Position numbers and translations under genes: made by a program. This document shows, in pieces, positions 21,249 to 33,554 of a stretch of 64,000 bases of DNA. The DNA is from Arabidopsis thaliana (Eukaryota; Streptophyta; Magnoliopsida; Brassicales; Brassicaceae): positions 21,021,835-21,085,834 of the forward strand of contig NC_003076.8 of NCBI RefSeq assembly GCF_000001735.4, written 5' to 3'. Numbering within the stretch: position 1 is the stretch's first letter; the number at the start of each line of letters is the position of its first letter. The notes under the pieces were generated by a model. It worked only from the letters and a program-made list of their open reading frames with translations. It was not told the DNA's origin and did no database searches.

Positions 21249-22311
21249 CTAAGCAAGTTTGCAAATGTCCTCGTACTCAATGGACTTGATGACTCTTCCA
21301 TCATAGACACCTTTCTCGATCTGCACTTTAGCACAAAACTTCTCCGTATCCAAATCCAACAACCTTGTATTCGAACCACGATATGCCCCGTTCACTATCT
21401 TCACCATCCCTCCTATTTGTGGAAGCACAGTCTTTAGCTCCACCTGATCAACTCTCAACACATGCTTAGATTCAAGCATCTCGATCTCCCCAACATACTT
21501 ATCAATCACTCTCTTCACAACACCCTTTCTCTGCCAAAGCCTTACTCATCACCTTCACAATGATTCCTTCAAACAACCAGTAGTCTTTCCTATTCATCCT
21601 CTCCTTCTTCTTCTCTTCCTCCTTCATCAACTCATCCAAAGCTGATCTCTTCCTCTTATCCCCTCTCTCAACCTTGTCATTCTCTTCATCCCCAAACACA
21701 AGTTTCGAGCTTTCCCCTCTCTCTTTAACACCTAAACCAAGAGCAAACCCAACCTTCTTCAACCTAAAGTCTTCATCTTTCTTCTTCTCATCATCATCAT
21801 TATCATCATCATCAACCACAACGTCTTTACCTTCACAACCAGCAGAAGCTCTCTCAATCTGTTTCTGAATCTCCCTCTCTTGCTTCTCCTCCTCAGCTAA
21901 ACCACTCTTAACTCTCTTCTTCAACCTTACACTTACCAGTTTTCCCTAGATACTTTATAAACTCAGTCAAAGTTGCCCACTTTGTCGAATTCATATGAAC
22001 ATGAAGTCTATCGTTAATATACTCATTGTAGACAACAGTGGCGGCGACACGAGAGAATCGGTGGCTCCGCCGCATCAGATCGAGAAACGTCTGCTCGAAC
22101 TCTTGAGAGTAACCATTAACAACACGAGTCGGATTCTGACCCAAAACTTGCATCTGACGCTGGTGAGATTCGCTCATACAATGACACTTGAATCCATTCT
22201 CGTCTCGGCATTGTTTCTCACACATCTGAAATACCATCGAAGCTTTTGAAGTCCTTTCGCTTTTATTCGATTCGACATCGCCTTCGGGGTTAACATATCG
22301 TTCTTGCCCAT
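21249..22311 (-). pseudogene. Broken KIN17 copy (zinc-finger/KOW DNA-RNA binding protein)
   Basis: Three frames on the minus strand together resemble KIN17. From the ATG at 22311 the frame reads MGKNDMLTPKAMSNRIKAKGLQKLRWYF, the normal KIN17 start. A one-base loss near 22230 then removes the first zinc-finger Cys and shifts frame into QMCEKQCRDENGFKCHCMSESHQRQM and on to KTGKCKV. Near 21921-21928 a deletion of roughly 65-70 bases joins this to RLKKRVKSGLAEEE in another frame. The conserved RKDYWLFEGIIVKVMSKALAEKG block ends near 21525 with a third deletion (about 16-17 bases). The C-terminal KOW part (IGGMVKIVNGAYRGSNTRLL to EDICKLA) ends at 21249. No introns are needed. A frame from an ATG at 22351 or 22360 reads into the finger without the first lesion, so a chimeric short product is possible. 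KIN17 itself acts in DNA repair and RNA processing. Confidence 0.82.
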
Positions 22312-22365
22312 CGATGATGAAGATTCCATTAGGGATTGAAGAGGAACTCATAACAAACATTGTTA

Positions 22366-22456
22366 TGGTGAATAAGGCCCACTAATTAAAGCCCATACGG
22401 TACTGGGCCTAAGATTTAGATATATATTGGGCTATATGATTATTGTTGGGCCATTC
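22366..22456 (-). promoter_or_regulatory. TGGGCY (site II) cluster upstream of the KIN17 copy
   Basis: Five GGGCC/GGGCT words lie on one or the other strand (near 22376, 22390, 22404, 22429 and 22448). TGGGCY site II elements are typical of promoters of plant housekeeping and ribosome/RNA-related genes. Their presence suggests the broken copy kept, or acquired, a promoter and may be transcribed. Confidence 0.4.
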
Positions 22457-24608
22457 TCTAGTATTCTGCATTCGTACCATAATTTACTTTTTAAGTTTTG
22501 ACTTCTTTTTATTTTCTTTGGGAGCGTTTTCCTCTTTTAAATGACCGAATTTTTAGGGATCATGAAACTAGCGAGGACTATAATATTACTCTCTCATCTA
22601 AACTGAAGCAAAGGAATGACAAAATAAAGCTATCAAGCTATTGTTACCAACGCCAACATGTTGGTTCCTGAATTCTCGATATAATTTATCGAGCTTAAGG
22701 TTCAGGCTTGGTTTCTTGCACATACCCCACATTTTGATATGGAAACCGATACATCTCCGCCGATTTCATTAATGTGTTAAAGCTAGATAAGGACTCGTAA
22801 GGCATTTTCATCCATGGTAGAACTAGCATCATTAAATCTATCTCATGTCAAGACAAATGATTACGAAGGCTTTGTAGAATAACACACTAATAAAAAACAG
22901 CTTTCGGGTAAATTACGGAATCCCAAAATGCCTATATAGATAGTGAAAATTCATATGCCCATAAGCGCTAGCCAAAGCAAACTCTAGCTATTAATGTTAT
23001 CACATTATAAGCATGCATATAATATACTCATGATTAAATATTCTCCATAAAGCAGCCATATAGATTTTCTCCCCCACTTTTTCTTCTTTTTTGACACCCT
23101 TTGCTACTTTCCTAAGATACCGATTACAATATGTGTATAAGATTTAAAGCCGAAATTTATCTTCTTCTTTTTTTTGTCAATTTATCTAAACCCAAATAAA
23201 TTCAAAAGTAAATCCAAAACAAAATATTGTTGATATGATATCAACTATCGAGGTTTGAGAGGATAGAACTAAGAAAGTGATGCCTCCCTATAAATAGTTG
23301 TGGAAACAAAGACACATTATTTCTATAAATGTTAGAACAAGAAAAGCAAACTTTACCTCCATTGATGAGGCATGAGCATGTGTATGTGCCCTTTTAGGGC
23401 AACAATTAATTAATTTCATGCATACAACAAATCAAAAATCTCATGACAAGAAAGTGATGAGAGAGAGTGTTTATGTATGGTCTGTTAATTAGGTGAGCAG
23501 CAGCCGACCTAGAGAGAGAAAAGCATATATAGGGAGAAAGAGAGAGAAACTAGGGTTTAAATTTTAAATTAGGAGAAATTGCAAAAGAGATGTGAGTTAA
23601 TGGTTTGGTGATCGTGCCCATCATTTTTCACTTGTCTTTCTGTGTTTTTAACGGTTTCATGAAATTTAAGTCACCCTACTCTATTTATTATCCTCCATTA
23701 CAATTTACTCAAGGCATTATTATCTGCAAGTTACTAAATTATTTATAAGCTTACTTCCAACTTAATTGAAGTCCAACATAGATCGAAATCAAGTCCGGGC
23801 ATAGTCACATAGATCGCATCAAAGAGATTATAATGTGACTATGTGTTATACTTATATACCTTTAATACCTGCTTGTAGGATCTTTAAAGACGAATAGCTG
23901 TTTTTGTTGCCGTCCTCTAGTTGCAATTACCAAACCATATGAAAACATCAGTTCTTGGATTAACCAGTTTCAAAATTTGGGTACAGTAGACTTCAGCCGT
24001 GATCTTGCAAATAATTTATGCATTATGTACATGTCAAGTTGTAACAATCTATCACCAACAGAGAAGGATTTAAAAATGGGATATTAACTCATGATTTGAC
24101 TCGATTGACTTCGATTTTAACATGCTAGTTAGATTCGCTCTGTGATCGCTCTCTTGCGTTGATAGACCACCACTAAAGTAAGCTCAATGACTTATTATGT
24201 ATCTTGTGGATCGATAAATATTTTTCGAGTTCAATGTTCATCTATCTTTTTAAAATTAATGTAAACAAATGTACTCTAATTTGAGAGAAGTTACATATTT
24301 TTATGTTTAACGAAAAAAAAAACATTTTACTTCATTTCTTATAAGTTTACTATATTTAAATTTTGTATGGGATAATTAAATTAATTAGATATTCAAATAC
24401 ATGAGATGCTATTTATACAAGATTCATATAATCTTAGGTTTTCCAGTAAAGACATCAAAACAACATTAAGAATTTTGGATCTTCAACAAATGCTCTATAT
24501 ACATGACACAAAATTAAAAACCAAAAATGTATAATATGAAAGATTTTCTGTTTTGTTATTTTATTTTCATATTGTACAATAATTTAGAGAGTATTTTGTA
24601 TTGTCATT

Positions 24609-24611
<3 letters not shown>

Positions 24612-24657
<46 letters not shown>
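24612..24657. repeat. (AT)23 microsatellite
   Basis: An uninterrupted AT dinucleotide run of 46 bases. Such runs vary in length between accessions. Confidence 0.95.
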
Positions 24658-24660
<3 letters not shown>

Positions 24661-25590
24661 TTAAAAAGTTTGTACATTAAGCAGTAAGTTGAGCTAGCTT
24701 TGCTTGGTTTGGGTAAGTGGGGTTGAGCTGGACAACACAATATAAGGTAAAAGAAATACATGTTTTAACTACTTCTAGTATAAAATATATTGAATGCTTC
24801 AAGTATATTTAGTAATGCTATAAGCCTATACTAGAATTTTGATAAGAAATATTTTAAAAGAGCTCGGAAAAGGCAAAACTGGCATGAGAGTCAATGGAGC
24901 AGAAGCATGGAACCGATGTGTCCACATCTCTTCATCTCTCCCTTTTATCGCACAAACACACACTCTCAGTCCCTTTTTTCCTCGGCTATTTATTATTCTT
25001 TTTTTTAATTTTAATTTTTAAAACTTCTTCTTCCTGGTTAAAATTCATGAAAACAAACAAATTATCCAAAATCTAACTCAAGAAAAGAGAAAATGGGGCA
25101 ATACTGAAAAATGCTTAAATAGTAAAACGTCAAAAGAAAAATAACAAAGCAGTGAAATTAATAATTCTTACGCCGCGTTTGCAGTCTTAAGAAGGACAAT
25201 GATGGACTCTCTTACCTTTTTCTAGTTGTCAAAATCAGACATCAAAATTAAATATATATATGTGTAGTTATATTAGCTAAACTGATGCGCTTTATTCATT
25301 GCCAGGTTCCACAGACATCTCTTTTTATTCAAAACAAAAATAATATGCTTTCTTGATTAATGACTGTAAATCACCATACAATATTCAAATTGTTAGAAAA
25401 CCTATATTTAGATCAACCTTTATATATGTATAGAAAAAATTGTTAATAATGTAAATCTTTTTTTTTCCGCCGTTAATAATGTGAATCATCATACAATATA
25501 TGTGTTCATCAAAATGTTTTATAATTCTTGAAACAGTGTGAAGAGCCAATAAAAAACACTACTAGCAAAGTCATTAATATATGTAAGCCT

Positions 25591-25633
25591 AAGCTATTGT
25601 CATATGCTTAAGCCTGAAATATGACAATAGCTT
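25591..25633. repeat. Perfect 15-bp inverted repeat with 13-base loop
   Basis: AAGCTATTGTCATAT at 25591-25605 is the exact reverse complement of 25619-25633. The loop is 25606-25618. Pairing does not extend beyond the 15 bp. A short mobile-element end pair or chance hairpin is possible; the stem is too short for a typical plant microRNA precursor. Confidence 0.9.
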
Positions 25634-25807
25634 TTATATTTTATTTCTATAGCAAATATAATGTGTCTATTTTCAGTAGATTTAGGACCGTTTCGACCTA
25701 ATTCGAATTTTAATTTTCGGAGACAGAAGTTCAATATGGTTTTGAGAAGAAAAGGAATGTGTTGATTTCTATATATATTGCATTGTATTTCCTAAAAAAT
25801 GTTAAGT

Positions 25808-25900
25808 CATTTGAGAGCGATGACTAGTGACTAAAATGAATTATTTGAAAACGTTGACTGAAATGAAATATTTGAGAGGGTTGACTACTGACCGAAATTC
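25808..25900. repeat. Degenerate tandem repeat, about 3 units of 27-35 bp
   Basis: Three consecutive units start with ATTTGA(G/A)A and contain a (G/T)TGAC or ATGAC core followed by GAAAT/GAATT words (starts near 25809, 25843 and 25869). Two units hold a TTGAC word, the core of the WRKY-binding W-box. The array lies about 600 bp upstream of the trihelix-kinase start. Confidence 0.65.
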
Positions 25901-26482
25901 TTCTGTGCTAATTGACGTATTAGGTGTTGTAATTTTGGACAAAAATACTAAATATACCGGATTGAATTGGCAATTATTTCCCTAGTGGTGAAAATGTATA
26001 CCGTTTTGATTGTTATCTTTCTCTATTATTTTTTCTAACTATTTTACTATCGTTTCTTATTCTCTCTGCGCTAATTTTTTTTGCTGCTTTGTAGTTTGTA
26101 TCACTAATCCGATTGGTTAGCTTTGACAGAAAAAAGAATCTACGTTACAAAGGGCATATATTACATTTACAACGAGTCCCAATTAACGGGCTTAAATCTA
26201 TTATATATATTTGATTAAAACTTGGAAACATATTACTTTTTTTACATCGTTTTCAATTTTCTGCAAAAAGCAAGACCCGAAAAGCTAAAAACCCTAATAG
26301 TCTTCACTCTTCATAAACCCCCAAAAACCAGAGAAGCTAACTAGCTTGAGTCTCAAAAGATCAAACAAATAATCTCCCTGGTTCTTCTTGTTCCCTTCTC
26401 CCTTTTGGTTTTTGTCTTTTTAATAATAAAAACTCATTTTGGGTTATTTTTAATTTCCTCTTTAATTTAAGTGCTTCTTGAA

Positions 26483-29400
26483 ATGGGTGAGACAACAAAA
26501 GGAGATGCTACAAAACCACCACCGAATCAAATCTCCTCACCTAAAGATTCTTCACTCGATCACCAAGCACCAAACCCATCACTCCTCCATCATCACCATC
26601 ATCACCACCAATCTTTCCTCCCTACTCCGATCTTCATACCCACCGTATCTTCTCCCGGAGCTCCGGTCATCCCCAAAAGACCACGTTTCAGCACTTCCAG
26701 TGGTCTCTCTCCTCCTCAATGGAAAGCCTTGCCGTCTCCTTCCACCGTCCCAACGGCTTCCACAATCTCTTCATCACCGACACCTTCCACCGCCGTGGTA
26801 ACAGCTTCTTCCACCGAAACCGCCGGATCTTCACCACCGGGTCAAGAAGCGACCAACAGTGAAAAACAACAACAACCAAAGACGGAGTCGTTTCAACATA
26901 AATTCAGAAAGGGCAAGTACGTTAGCCCAGTGTGGAAACCAAACGAGATGCTATGGCTAGCAAGAGCCTGGAGAGCCCAGTACCAAACCCAAGGAACCGG
27001 GTCCGGATCCGGGTCGGTCGAAGGAAGAGGCAAAACCCGTGCTGAAAAAGACAGGGAAGTAGCTGAGTATCTAAACCGACACGGTATAAACCGGGACTCT
27101 AAAATCGCCGGTACGAAATGGGACAACATGCTTGGTGAGTTTAGGAAAGTGTATGAATGGGAAAAATGTGGAGATCAGGACAAATACGGTAAGAGTTACT
27201 TCAGGCTCTCTCCTTACGAGAGAAAGCAACATCGACTTCCCGCGTCTTTTGACGAAGAAGTCTATCAAGAACTAGCTCTTTTCATGGGTCCACGTGTCAG
27301 AGCTCCGACTATTAACCGTGGTGGCGGTGGCGGAGCTACGGTAACTGTTGCCTCAACGCCTCCGTCTGTTGAGGCGCTTCCTCCTCCTCTTTATCCAGCA
27401 TTGATGACTTCAAGAGACGAATATGATATTGAAAACAACCCTATCCCTTCCATTGGTAAATTTTTATATTTTACTTCTATAACCATTTTTGTTTATTTAT
27501 TATCCATTGACTTGTCTAAAGTCCATTATTATTTAATAGTCACATTGTGCCATACTGCGTTATTTGGACTTGTAGACTATGCTTAGTACGTTCGTTTATT
27601 GGTCTTATTGATTAGAATTGAAAGAACTTGAAATTGTTTTATAGTTTTTTTTTTTAATACTTAAATATGTTTTAGCAAAATAAAATTGTGTACTTTGTAG
27701 GAAGAGGGAAGCGTTTGGCATTATCACTAGTTGGAGATGATCACCATCCTCAATATCCGTATGCACACAACATTGCTAGAGGATCAGGTTTATTCTCTAA
27801 TAAATCATTATACAATCCCTTTTTTGAGATGATTCCTTCTTCTTCTTCTTCGTCTTCCTCGCTGAGAGATCTTCGCCGTATTGGAAAAATACGGCTAACT
27901 TGGGAGGAATCGGTTAACTTGTGGGCTGAAGGAGAGGTTGATTATGGGAGAATTAGGGTTAGTGGGTCGAGTTTCTTGAATGCGGATGAGCTCACATACT
28001 TGGATGATTCCATGGTGGCTTGTACAATGGAATCCTTCCAAGATGGACCTCTCAAGGGATTTTCTTTGGATAAATTTATTTCTGGTCAACATCTTAAAGT
28101 CTTTGGGAGACAAAGGTCAACTTCATCATCTGCTCCCTCACCTTCAGGTAACACACATACATAAATTCGTTTAGTAATAAATTATGGCTACAAATGAAAT
28201 TATGGCTACACACATATATAAGTTCAATGAACCTCTCTAATCAGCAAGATATTTATTATTTTTTCATTGATCTTAATGTATCTATGAAAGTTTCTGATCT
28301 TATAGAGCAAGAAAAAAAAAAAAGCCTTTAGTGATAGATATACAAAATTAAAAAGGAAGAACAAGGCAACTCTCTAATCCCATATTTTGTTTCAATTAAT
28401 GTGGCAAGTTTGGTTGATCAATAATCGTTTGGTGATAACTAAAGTAAAGAGGAAAATCAATGCAACTCATAATATGTTTGTTTAACCTTTTCAGTAAATG
28501 TGGCTGGTGTGTTTGATCGACCTCAGCTTCAACTTTCAGAACCCATTTATAAATGTAAGTTTTTCCGAATCTTATACCTTCAAATTTGCATTATTCTTTT
28601 ATATTGTTAACATGTGATCTAATGCTACTACAGCAATATCAACATTGGAGTTCCAAGACCCATCGGAGCATTGCTTAAGTAAATTGCGAGTGCCAGCCGG
28701 AAATCTTCCCAGTTTATTTGAGCTCGCACGGTATCTTCAAGAACCACCGCCGGAAAATCTCCGGTTTCCTCTCCGGCCAGACGTCTACAAAGACTTGCCG
28801 CAAGGAAAAGAGCTCTTCTTCTCCATCTCCTCCACTGAGCTACTAGATTGTAGAGCAATCACATACGACATCATTGGCCCCATAATGTCCCGCTTAAACT
28901 CTAATAATGGCTTCGTTATCTCGAGTAAAGACTCGCTGATCCCGCTTTGGGACGACTGCATTAACCGGATGGTTTCAAAGTTTTGTGAAATGGCGATTTT
29001 GCGTAAACCGGATTCGTCTTCTTGCATAGAAAATGTACAACATCAGTGGCCAAACGTAATCGGATATGTTAAAGGATTTGGCTTATGGAGAGGAGAAGAA
29101 GCTGACAAGGTACGAGAAGGTGCTGCTGATCCTTCTTCTCTATTGGCCGAGAAGATTCTTTGGTCGTACAACGATCTTCCATATATTCTTGGATATCACG
29201 CAATAGGGTTCACCGTAACATTCTGCGCTTTGAGTCTATCATCACAAGATCGAGTGATCTGCACCGATCTTTATTCATTCAACGTCTCGTCACCGTCGGA
29301 TAGAATCAAGGCCTTGGTTCCTTGTTACCGTCTCGCTTCCCTTTTACCTTTGCTTGCAGATCGGTGCACTACGAGGCCTTCATGCTACAATGACTTCGAG

Positions 29401-30072
29401 AGAATAGATCGTGGAGATTATGTGACCGAGTTAACGCCTCATACGGTGACAAGGTATTACTCAAGCAAAAGAAAATGGCTGGGTGTTAAAGGAATCTACG
29501 ATTTTCTCGACCAAAGAGTTCCACACGCGGAGCATTTGGATATGGCAAGCGAGAAGGATCTCTCGTTGAGTTTTAAGCCACGTGGAATCAGAGTCAAACC
29601 TCGAAACATTGACCAGCTCATCGACTCGCTGATGTGTGTGACTAAAGCGCTCCTTGCACTTCACGACCTTTCTTTCATGCATCGTGACATGGGATGGGAT
29701 AATGTAATGAGAAGCACGGCGACGACCACAACAACAACTGACACGGATTGGTTTGTTTGTGGGTTTGACGCTGCGGTCGAGGCCCCACAGCTTAACCCGC
29801 ACCGCCCCGCGGACAAAGTGGTAGACAATGAGGAGAGGGAGGATGAACGTGGGAGATACGCGCCGGAGATGGAGAGAGGCTTGCATGCGGTGAAAGTAGA
29901 TGTTTGGGGAGTGGGTTATATGATAAAGACGTGTGGATTGAGTAATGTACCAAAGATGTTGAGAGACCTTCAGGGGAAGTGTTTGGAACCAAACCAAGAG
30001 AACCGACCGACTGCAGCTGATTGCTTCCACCACCTTCTCCAGGTTCAATCAGCCAGTACATCGTCGTATTAG
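26483..30072 (+). CDS. Trihelix/Myb-like domain fused to a kinase-like domain
   Basis: Coding exons are 26483-27455, 27701-28147, 28495-28554 and 28634-30072, giving 972 residues in frame. The N-terminus is Pro/Ser-rich with a seven-His run (about 36-42). A trihelix-type DNA-binding segment follows at about 146-240 (SPVWKPNEMLWLARAWRAQY ... AGTKWDNMLGEFRKVYEWE), with the aromatic residues spaced as in GT factors. The middle region (about 245-800) has no domain I recognise. The C-terminus looks like the C-lobe of a protein kinase: HRDMGWDN at 843-850, a GFD motif at 870-872 where DFG is expected, YAPEM at 902-906, VDVWGVGYMI and a final NRPTA motif. No glycine loop or VAVK lysine is visible, so kinase activity is doubtful. 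The role is unknown; nuclear location is inferred from the trihelix. Confidence 0.88.
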
Positions 30073-31830
30073 TCTAGTGGTTTTAAAACCATACTTTTAG
30101 TTTTGTCACATGTGAAGGTGATATAGAGGGGTTTGACCGTCAGCCTACTAGTCAACTTTTGTCCGTTTTAATAATTTGGCAAATTTAATTTAGCTTATGT
30201 AGCAACATTTGTTTCGAATATTTAGAGAGTTATAGTGAGTGGTAGTGAGCAGCATATATATATATATATATATATAATAGCTAATGTTTTCGTTCGACAC
30301 AGTTTATTCATGATATAAAAAATGAAGAAGAAATTGTAGCTTATATTATACAGCTTTCTTTTGGGGTATTTTATATGATTAAAAAAGAACGGAACGAATT
30401 AACCGCGAAATATATTTTATTTTTTTTGAAGTTGTTGACTGATGAGAAATGAGAAATGAGAAATGAGAAGTGATAGTTGTGTCGAGAGAAACAGACATTG
30501 GCGGCTGTATCTTCTAAAGGCAGCTCATATATCTCTCTCTCTCAAATCACCTGTGCCACATTTGACCTCTATATTTTTCTTCTCCACAAATTTTTCTGCT
30601 CTGGTTTTTTTTTCTCAATGTGAGATTTTTATAGTACAAATTTTAATGTTTACTTTGTAACCAATCAAAGAGATGGTATATTTTTGATGGATTAAAAGTG
30701 AATATTACAAAATCAAGAGCATAACAATTTACAAGTGTAATGCTACAAAAGTAATAGTACAATTTACAATTGAATATCTTATTTAAATTAATTTTGGATA
30801 TTTTTTTTCTTACTAAATGTTTTATTACAGTTAGTTATTTTCACTGCTACAACGTTATCAATTTAAACTCATGTTTGTAGTGTCATCTCGTACCACCTTC
30901 ATTTCTACTGTTATTTTTTCGTACTATCACTATTTATAATGTTTTCTTTTACCACCTCAAAATTTTGTATCTGTATCTCATATATATTCAGCCTCGTGAT
31001 GCGTTTTATGAGGTGTCTCAATGATTACCAGAGCTATTTTCCACCTCGTGACGAGCATTCCTTATTACAAGCCTTTCCTAGGCACCCCCAGGGGTTCCTG
31101 AACATGTTTTTGGTTAATTACTACGAAACATATTTGCTCCACGACCGTCCATGGCATCTCAAAGTGATTCACTAATTACATCTGGTGAGGGAGGCATAGT
31201 GTCTAACCTTCATTCACGTAATACTTTCAGGAAAAAGCTGGCCTTAATTACTCTTGTGACAACCATAGTAAAGCGCGCGGACTTCATTCTTGCGCCAAAC
31301 AAAGTGAATCAATCATTTATCTAATCTTCCTAAATTATGAAATCAAAATTTAGTTATAGAGATTTAATAGCAAACTAAATTTCTCCACAATGTCTCTTAT
31401 TGCCATAACACCTAAAGAGATTACAAAAGCAAATCATTTTCTAAATCTCTAAACAAATGAATTAATTCGTTTTTTAATGTGAAAAAGTGTCACGCTATAC
31501 GTACCTACAGAGTTCAGTTGATGTGTCATTACAGATATTACGATTCATGCATGAAGGGCTTTAGAAACTAGTAAGACAGATGGCATCAATCAGAGATAAT
31601 ATTACAAATAGATTTGAATATATGTGAAAGAAACATGAAATCTTGAAAGAAAACAAATTAACAATTAAGATTTATTAGGGAGAAGAAGAAGAATCAGAGA
31701 GCAATTGGACAAATGTGCATATGATGCAATATCCCAAACGTTGTCGTTTTGCTTGGAAGAGAGAGAGATATGTTCCTTTGTTTTTTTCTTAAACTAAAAA
31801 CAATTAAGAGGAAAATAATAATTAAGAGTG
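30073..31830. other. Intergenic downstream of the trihelix-kinase gene
   Basis: About 1.8 kb. It holds an (AT)11 run at 30254-30275 and a seven-base tandem GAGAAAT x3 plus GAGAAGT at 30444-30471. A domain-free 78-codon frame lies at 30939-31175. No RNA gene was recognised. Confidence 0.5.
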
Positions 31831-32028
31831 ATGAAGAGAAAGAGAACAAAAGAGATACACGTGATGGTGAGGGTGTTGTTTTGGATTCTGATTAGAGCTG
31901 TTCTTTTGTCTTGTTGCTTCCAGACTTCTATTCGTCTTTATTATCAACAGTTATTTAAATCTTTCATTTATCAAATTTATGTAAGCTATAAGCCTTTTAA
32001 ATCATTTTGTATCTGTATTTACATGTAA
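31831..32028 (+). CDS. Candidate small membrane peptide
   Basis: A 65-codon frame starts at the ATG at 31831. It has a basic N-terminus (MKRKRTKEIH) followed by a hydrophobic stretch of about 20 residues (11-30, ending LLSCC), then an aromatic-rich tail. Upstream sequence (31680-31830) is purine-rich with GAGA words, like a plant 5'UTR. I do not recognise the peptide, and a chance ORF is quite possible. Splicing at other sites would alter the tail. Confidence 0.25.
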   Translation: MKRKRTKEIHVMVRVLFWILIRAVLLSCCFQTSIRLYYQQLFKSFIYQIYVSYKPFKSFCICIYM

Positions 32029-33554
32029 TTTAATTCGGCCATGTTATAATTTTACAAGTTTTGTTTGCATCATAAATTTGGACGTTAGTTAGATAGATTT
32101 AATTTCATTATAAAATGTATGCATGGGATTTATAAGCTCATCACAACTTTATGTTGCAATGGTATGTCCTAATATAATTATCTAGATGTCAGACTGTCAA
32201 CAAGATCTAATCCTTTTTCTTTTTTGGTAATTGTAACAAAGTTATACATATTTTATGCTAAACCCTCCAAACATAACTGGAAATACACACACGCATAATT
32301 TAATCTGCACAAATAAAAACATTTAATTTGACATCTAATATATTATGAATTATATATATTATGCGTAATAATTGCAGACCAATTTTTTAATTTTTGTAGA
32401 CTAATATCTTAATTGTCAATTTTTTTTTTTATCAAGATATAAATTTCCTTGGGTAAAATTCAGGATATATATTAGTTTTACCAAAGCTAAATTATAAACA
32501 CTTTGTGTTTCACAAATCTCGTTTCAATTATATTAGTCTTTTGATTCCCAAGGTCGGACACAAGTCGATGTTCCTTCAACGTTTCGAAAATTTCTCATAA
32601 TTAAAAAAATGTTCGAAAACATCAATAATTAAATGAGAATAAAATGAAATAGGAAACACATATTCAATTATGAGTTGTAAATTGTGCAAACACTATATTA
32701 AAGTGTCTGCATATGTATACATAGCGTGCCAAACAGGTAAGATTCAAAGGATAATGAGCATTATTAGGGTTTTGGTTTTTATGTTTGTAAGAAAGAGAAC
32801 ATTCTTGGGTAGGTTTTGGTGGCCCATGTGTTTTGGTTTTTATGATGACTCTTGTTACACTACATGTCGATGTATATGATGCACAAATTTATGTCTTTAA
32901 TCTTAAGTTGGACTCACTGGTTGATGACATTTGATGTGTACTTTGTTCTTGGATTTTTCTTACCCCCTTTTTGTCAATTTGCTCCAATCAAATCCATTCC
33001 AAAAACATGACACGTAGATAGTACTTAACAAAAGTCCAGTCCCGTTCCGTCCGATTTGGTTCCACAATTTACGTTGTATGTGAGTATATGACATTATGTT
33101 TTTTGTTTTTGTTTTTTTTTTTGTATGTGACAATATGTTTCACTCAAAATCTTCTCTTCAAACGGGACGGATTTCACGGTATCTCGTTTAAAATAAAGTT
33201 ATTGAATGATTATGTTAGTTATTATCTATATATTGTTAAAATATTCTGAACACAAACACCTTCTGAACATGGATTGAAACTCAAACACATTCGGAACATG
33301 ATATTTAGGTGTGCAAATGTTCGTTCCAAATTTCAAATGGATATAACAAAGATGAAGAAAAATTTCTTTGAATTTTTCATTCAAATTATTCATTGAACGA
33401 GCTCATACGGTAGGGATTGGTCTAAAGCTTGGAACAATCAATATACAAACGTTTAAAACTTTGAAATGCAATTTAATGCATTTCACCATGAGAACAAAGG
33501 ACACAAAGTAACCAAAGAAAAACAAAAGATTGAGATAGTAAATAATTTTGTTTC
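32029..33554. other. Intergenic, 3' side of GA20OX2
   Basis: About 1.5 kb of AT-rich spacer. One 69-codon frame (32670-32879) has no recognised domain. I see no repeat or RNA gene. Confidence 0.5.

Larger units (their letters stand above)
22457..26482. other. Intergenic with repeats, upstream of the trihelix-kinase gene
   Basis: About 4 kb without a recognised coding gene. It includes a purine-rich GAGA stretch with an AGGGTTT word near 23510-23560, a 46-base (AT)n run, a 15-bp perfect hairpin and a degenerate tandem repeat, the last three listed separately. The words GTAAATCACCATACAATATT (25367-25386) and GTGAATCATCATACAATATA (25481-25500) form an imperfect direct repeat. The small open frames near 24839-25076 look like spacer. 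Confidence 0.55.

Noticed and set aside
30939-31175. 78-codon frame
   Set aside because: No domain, and the sequence upstream is repeat-like AT-rich DNA; treated as chance.
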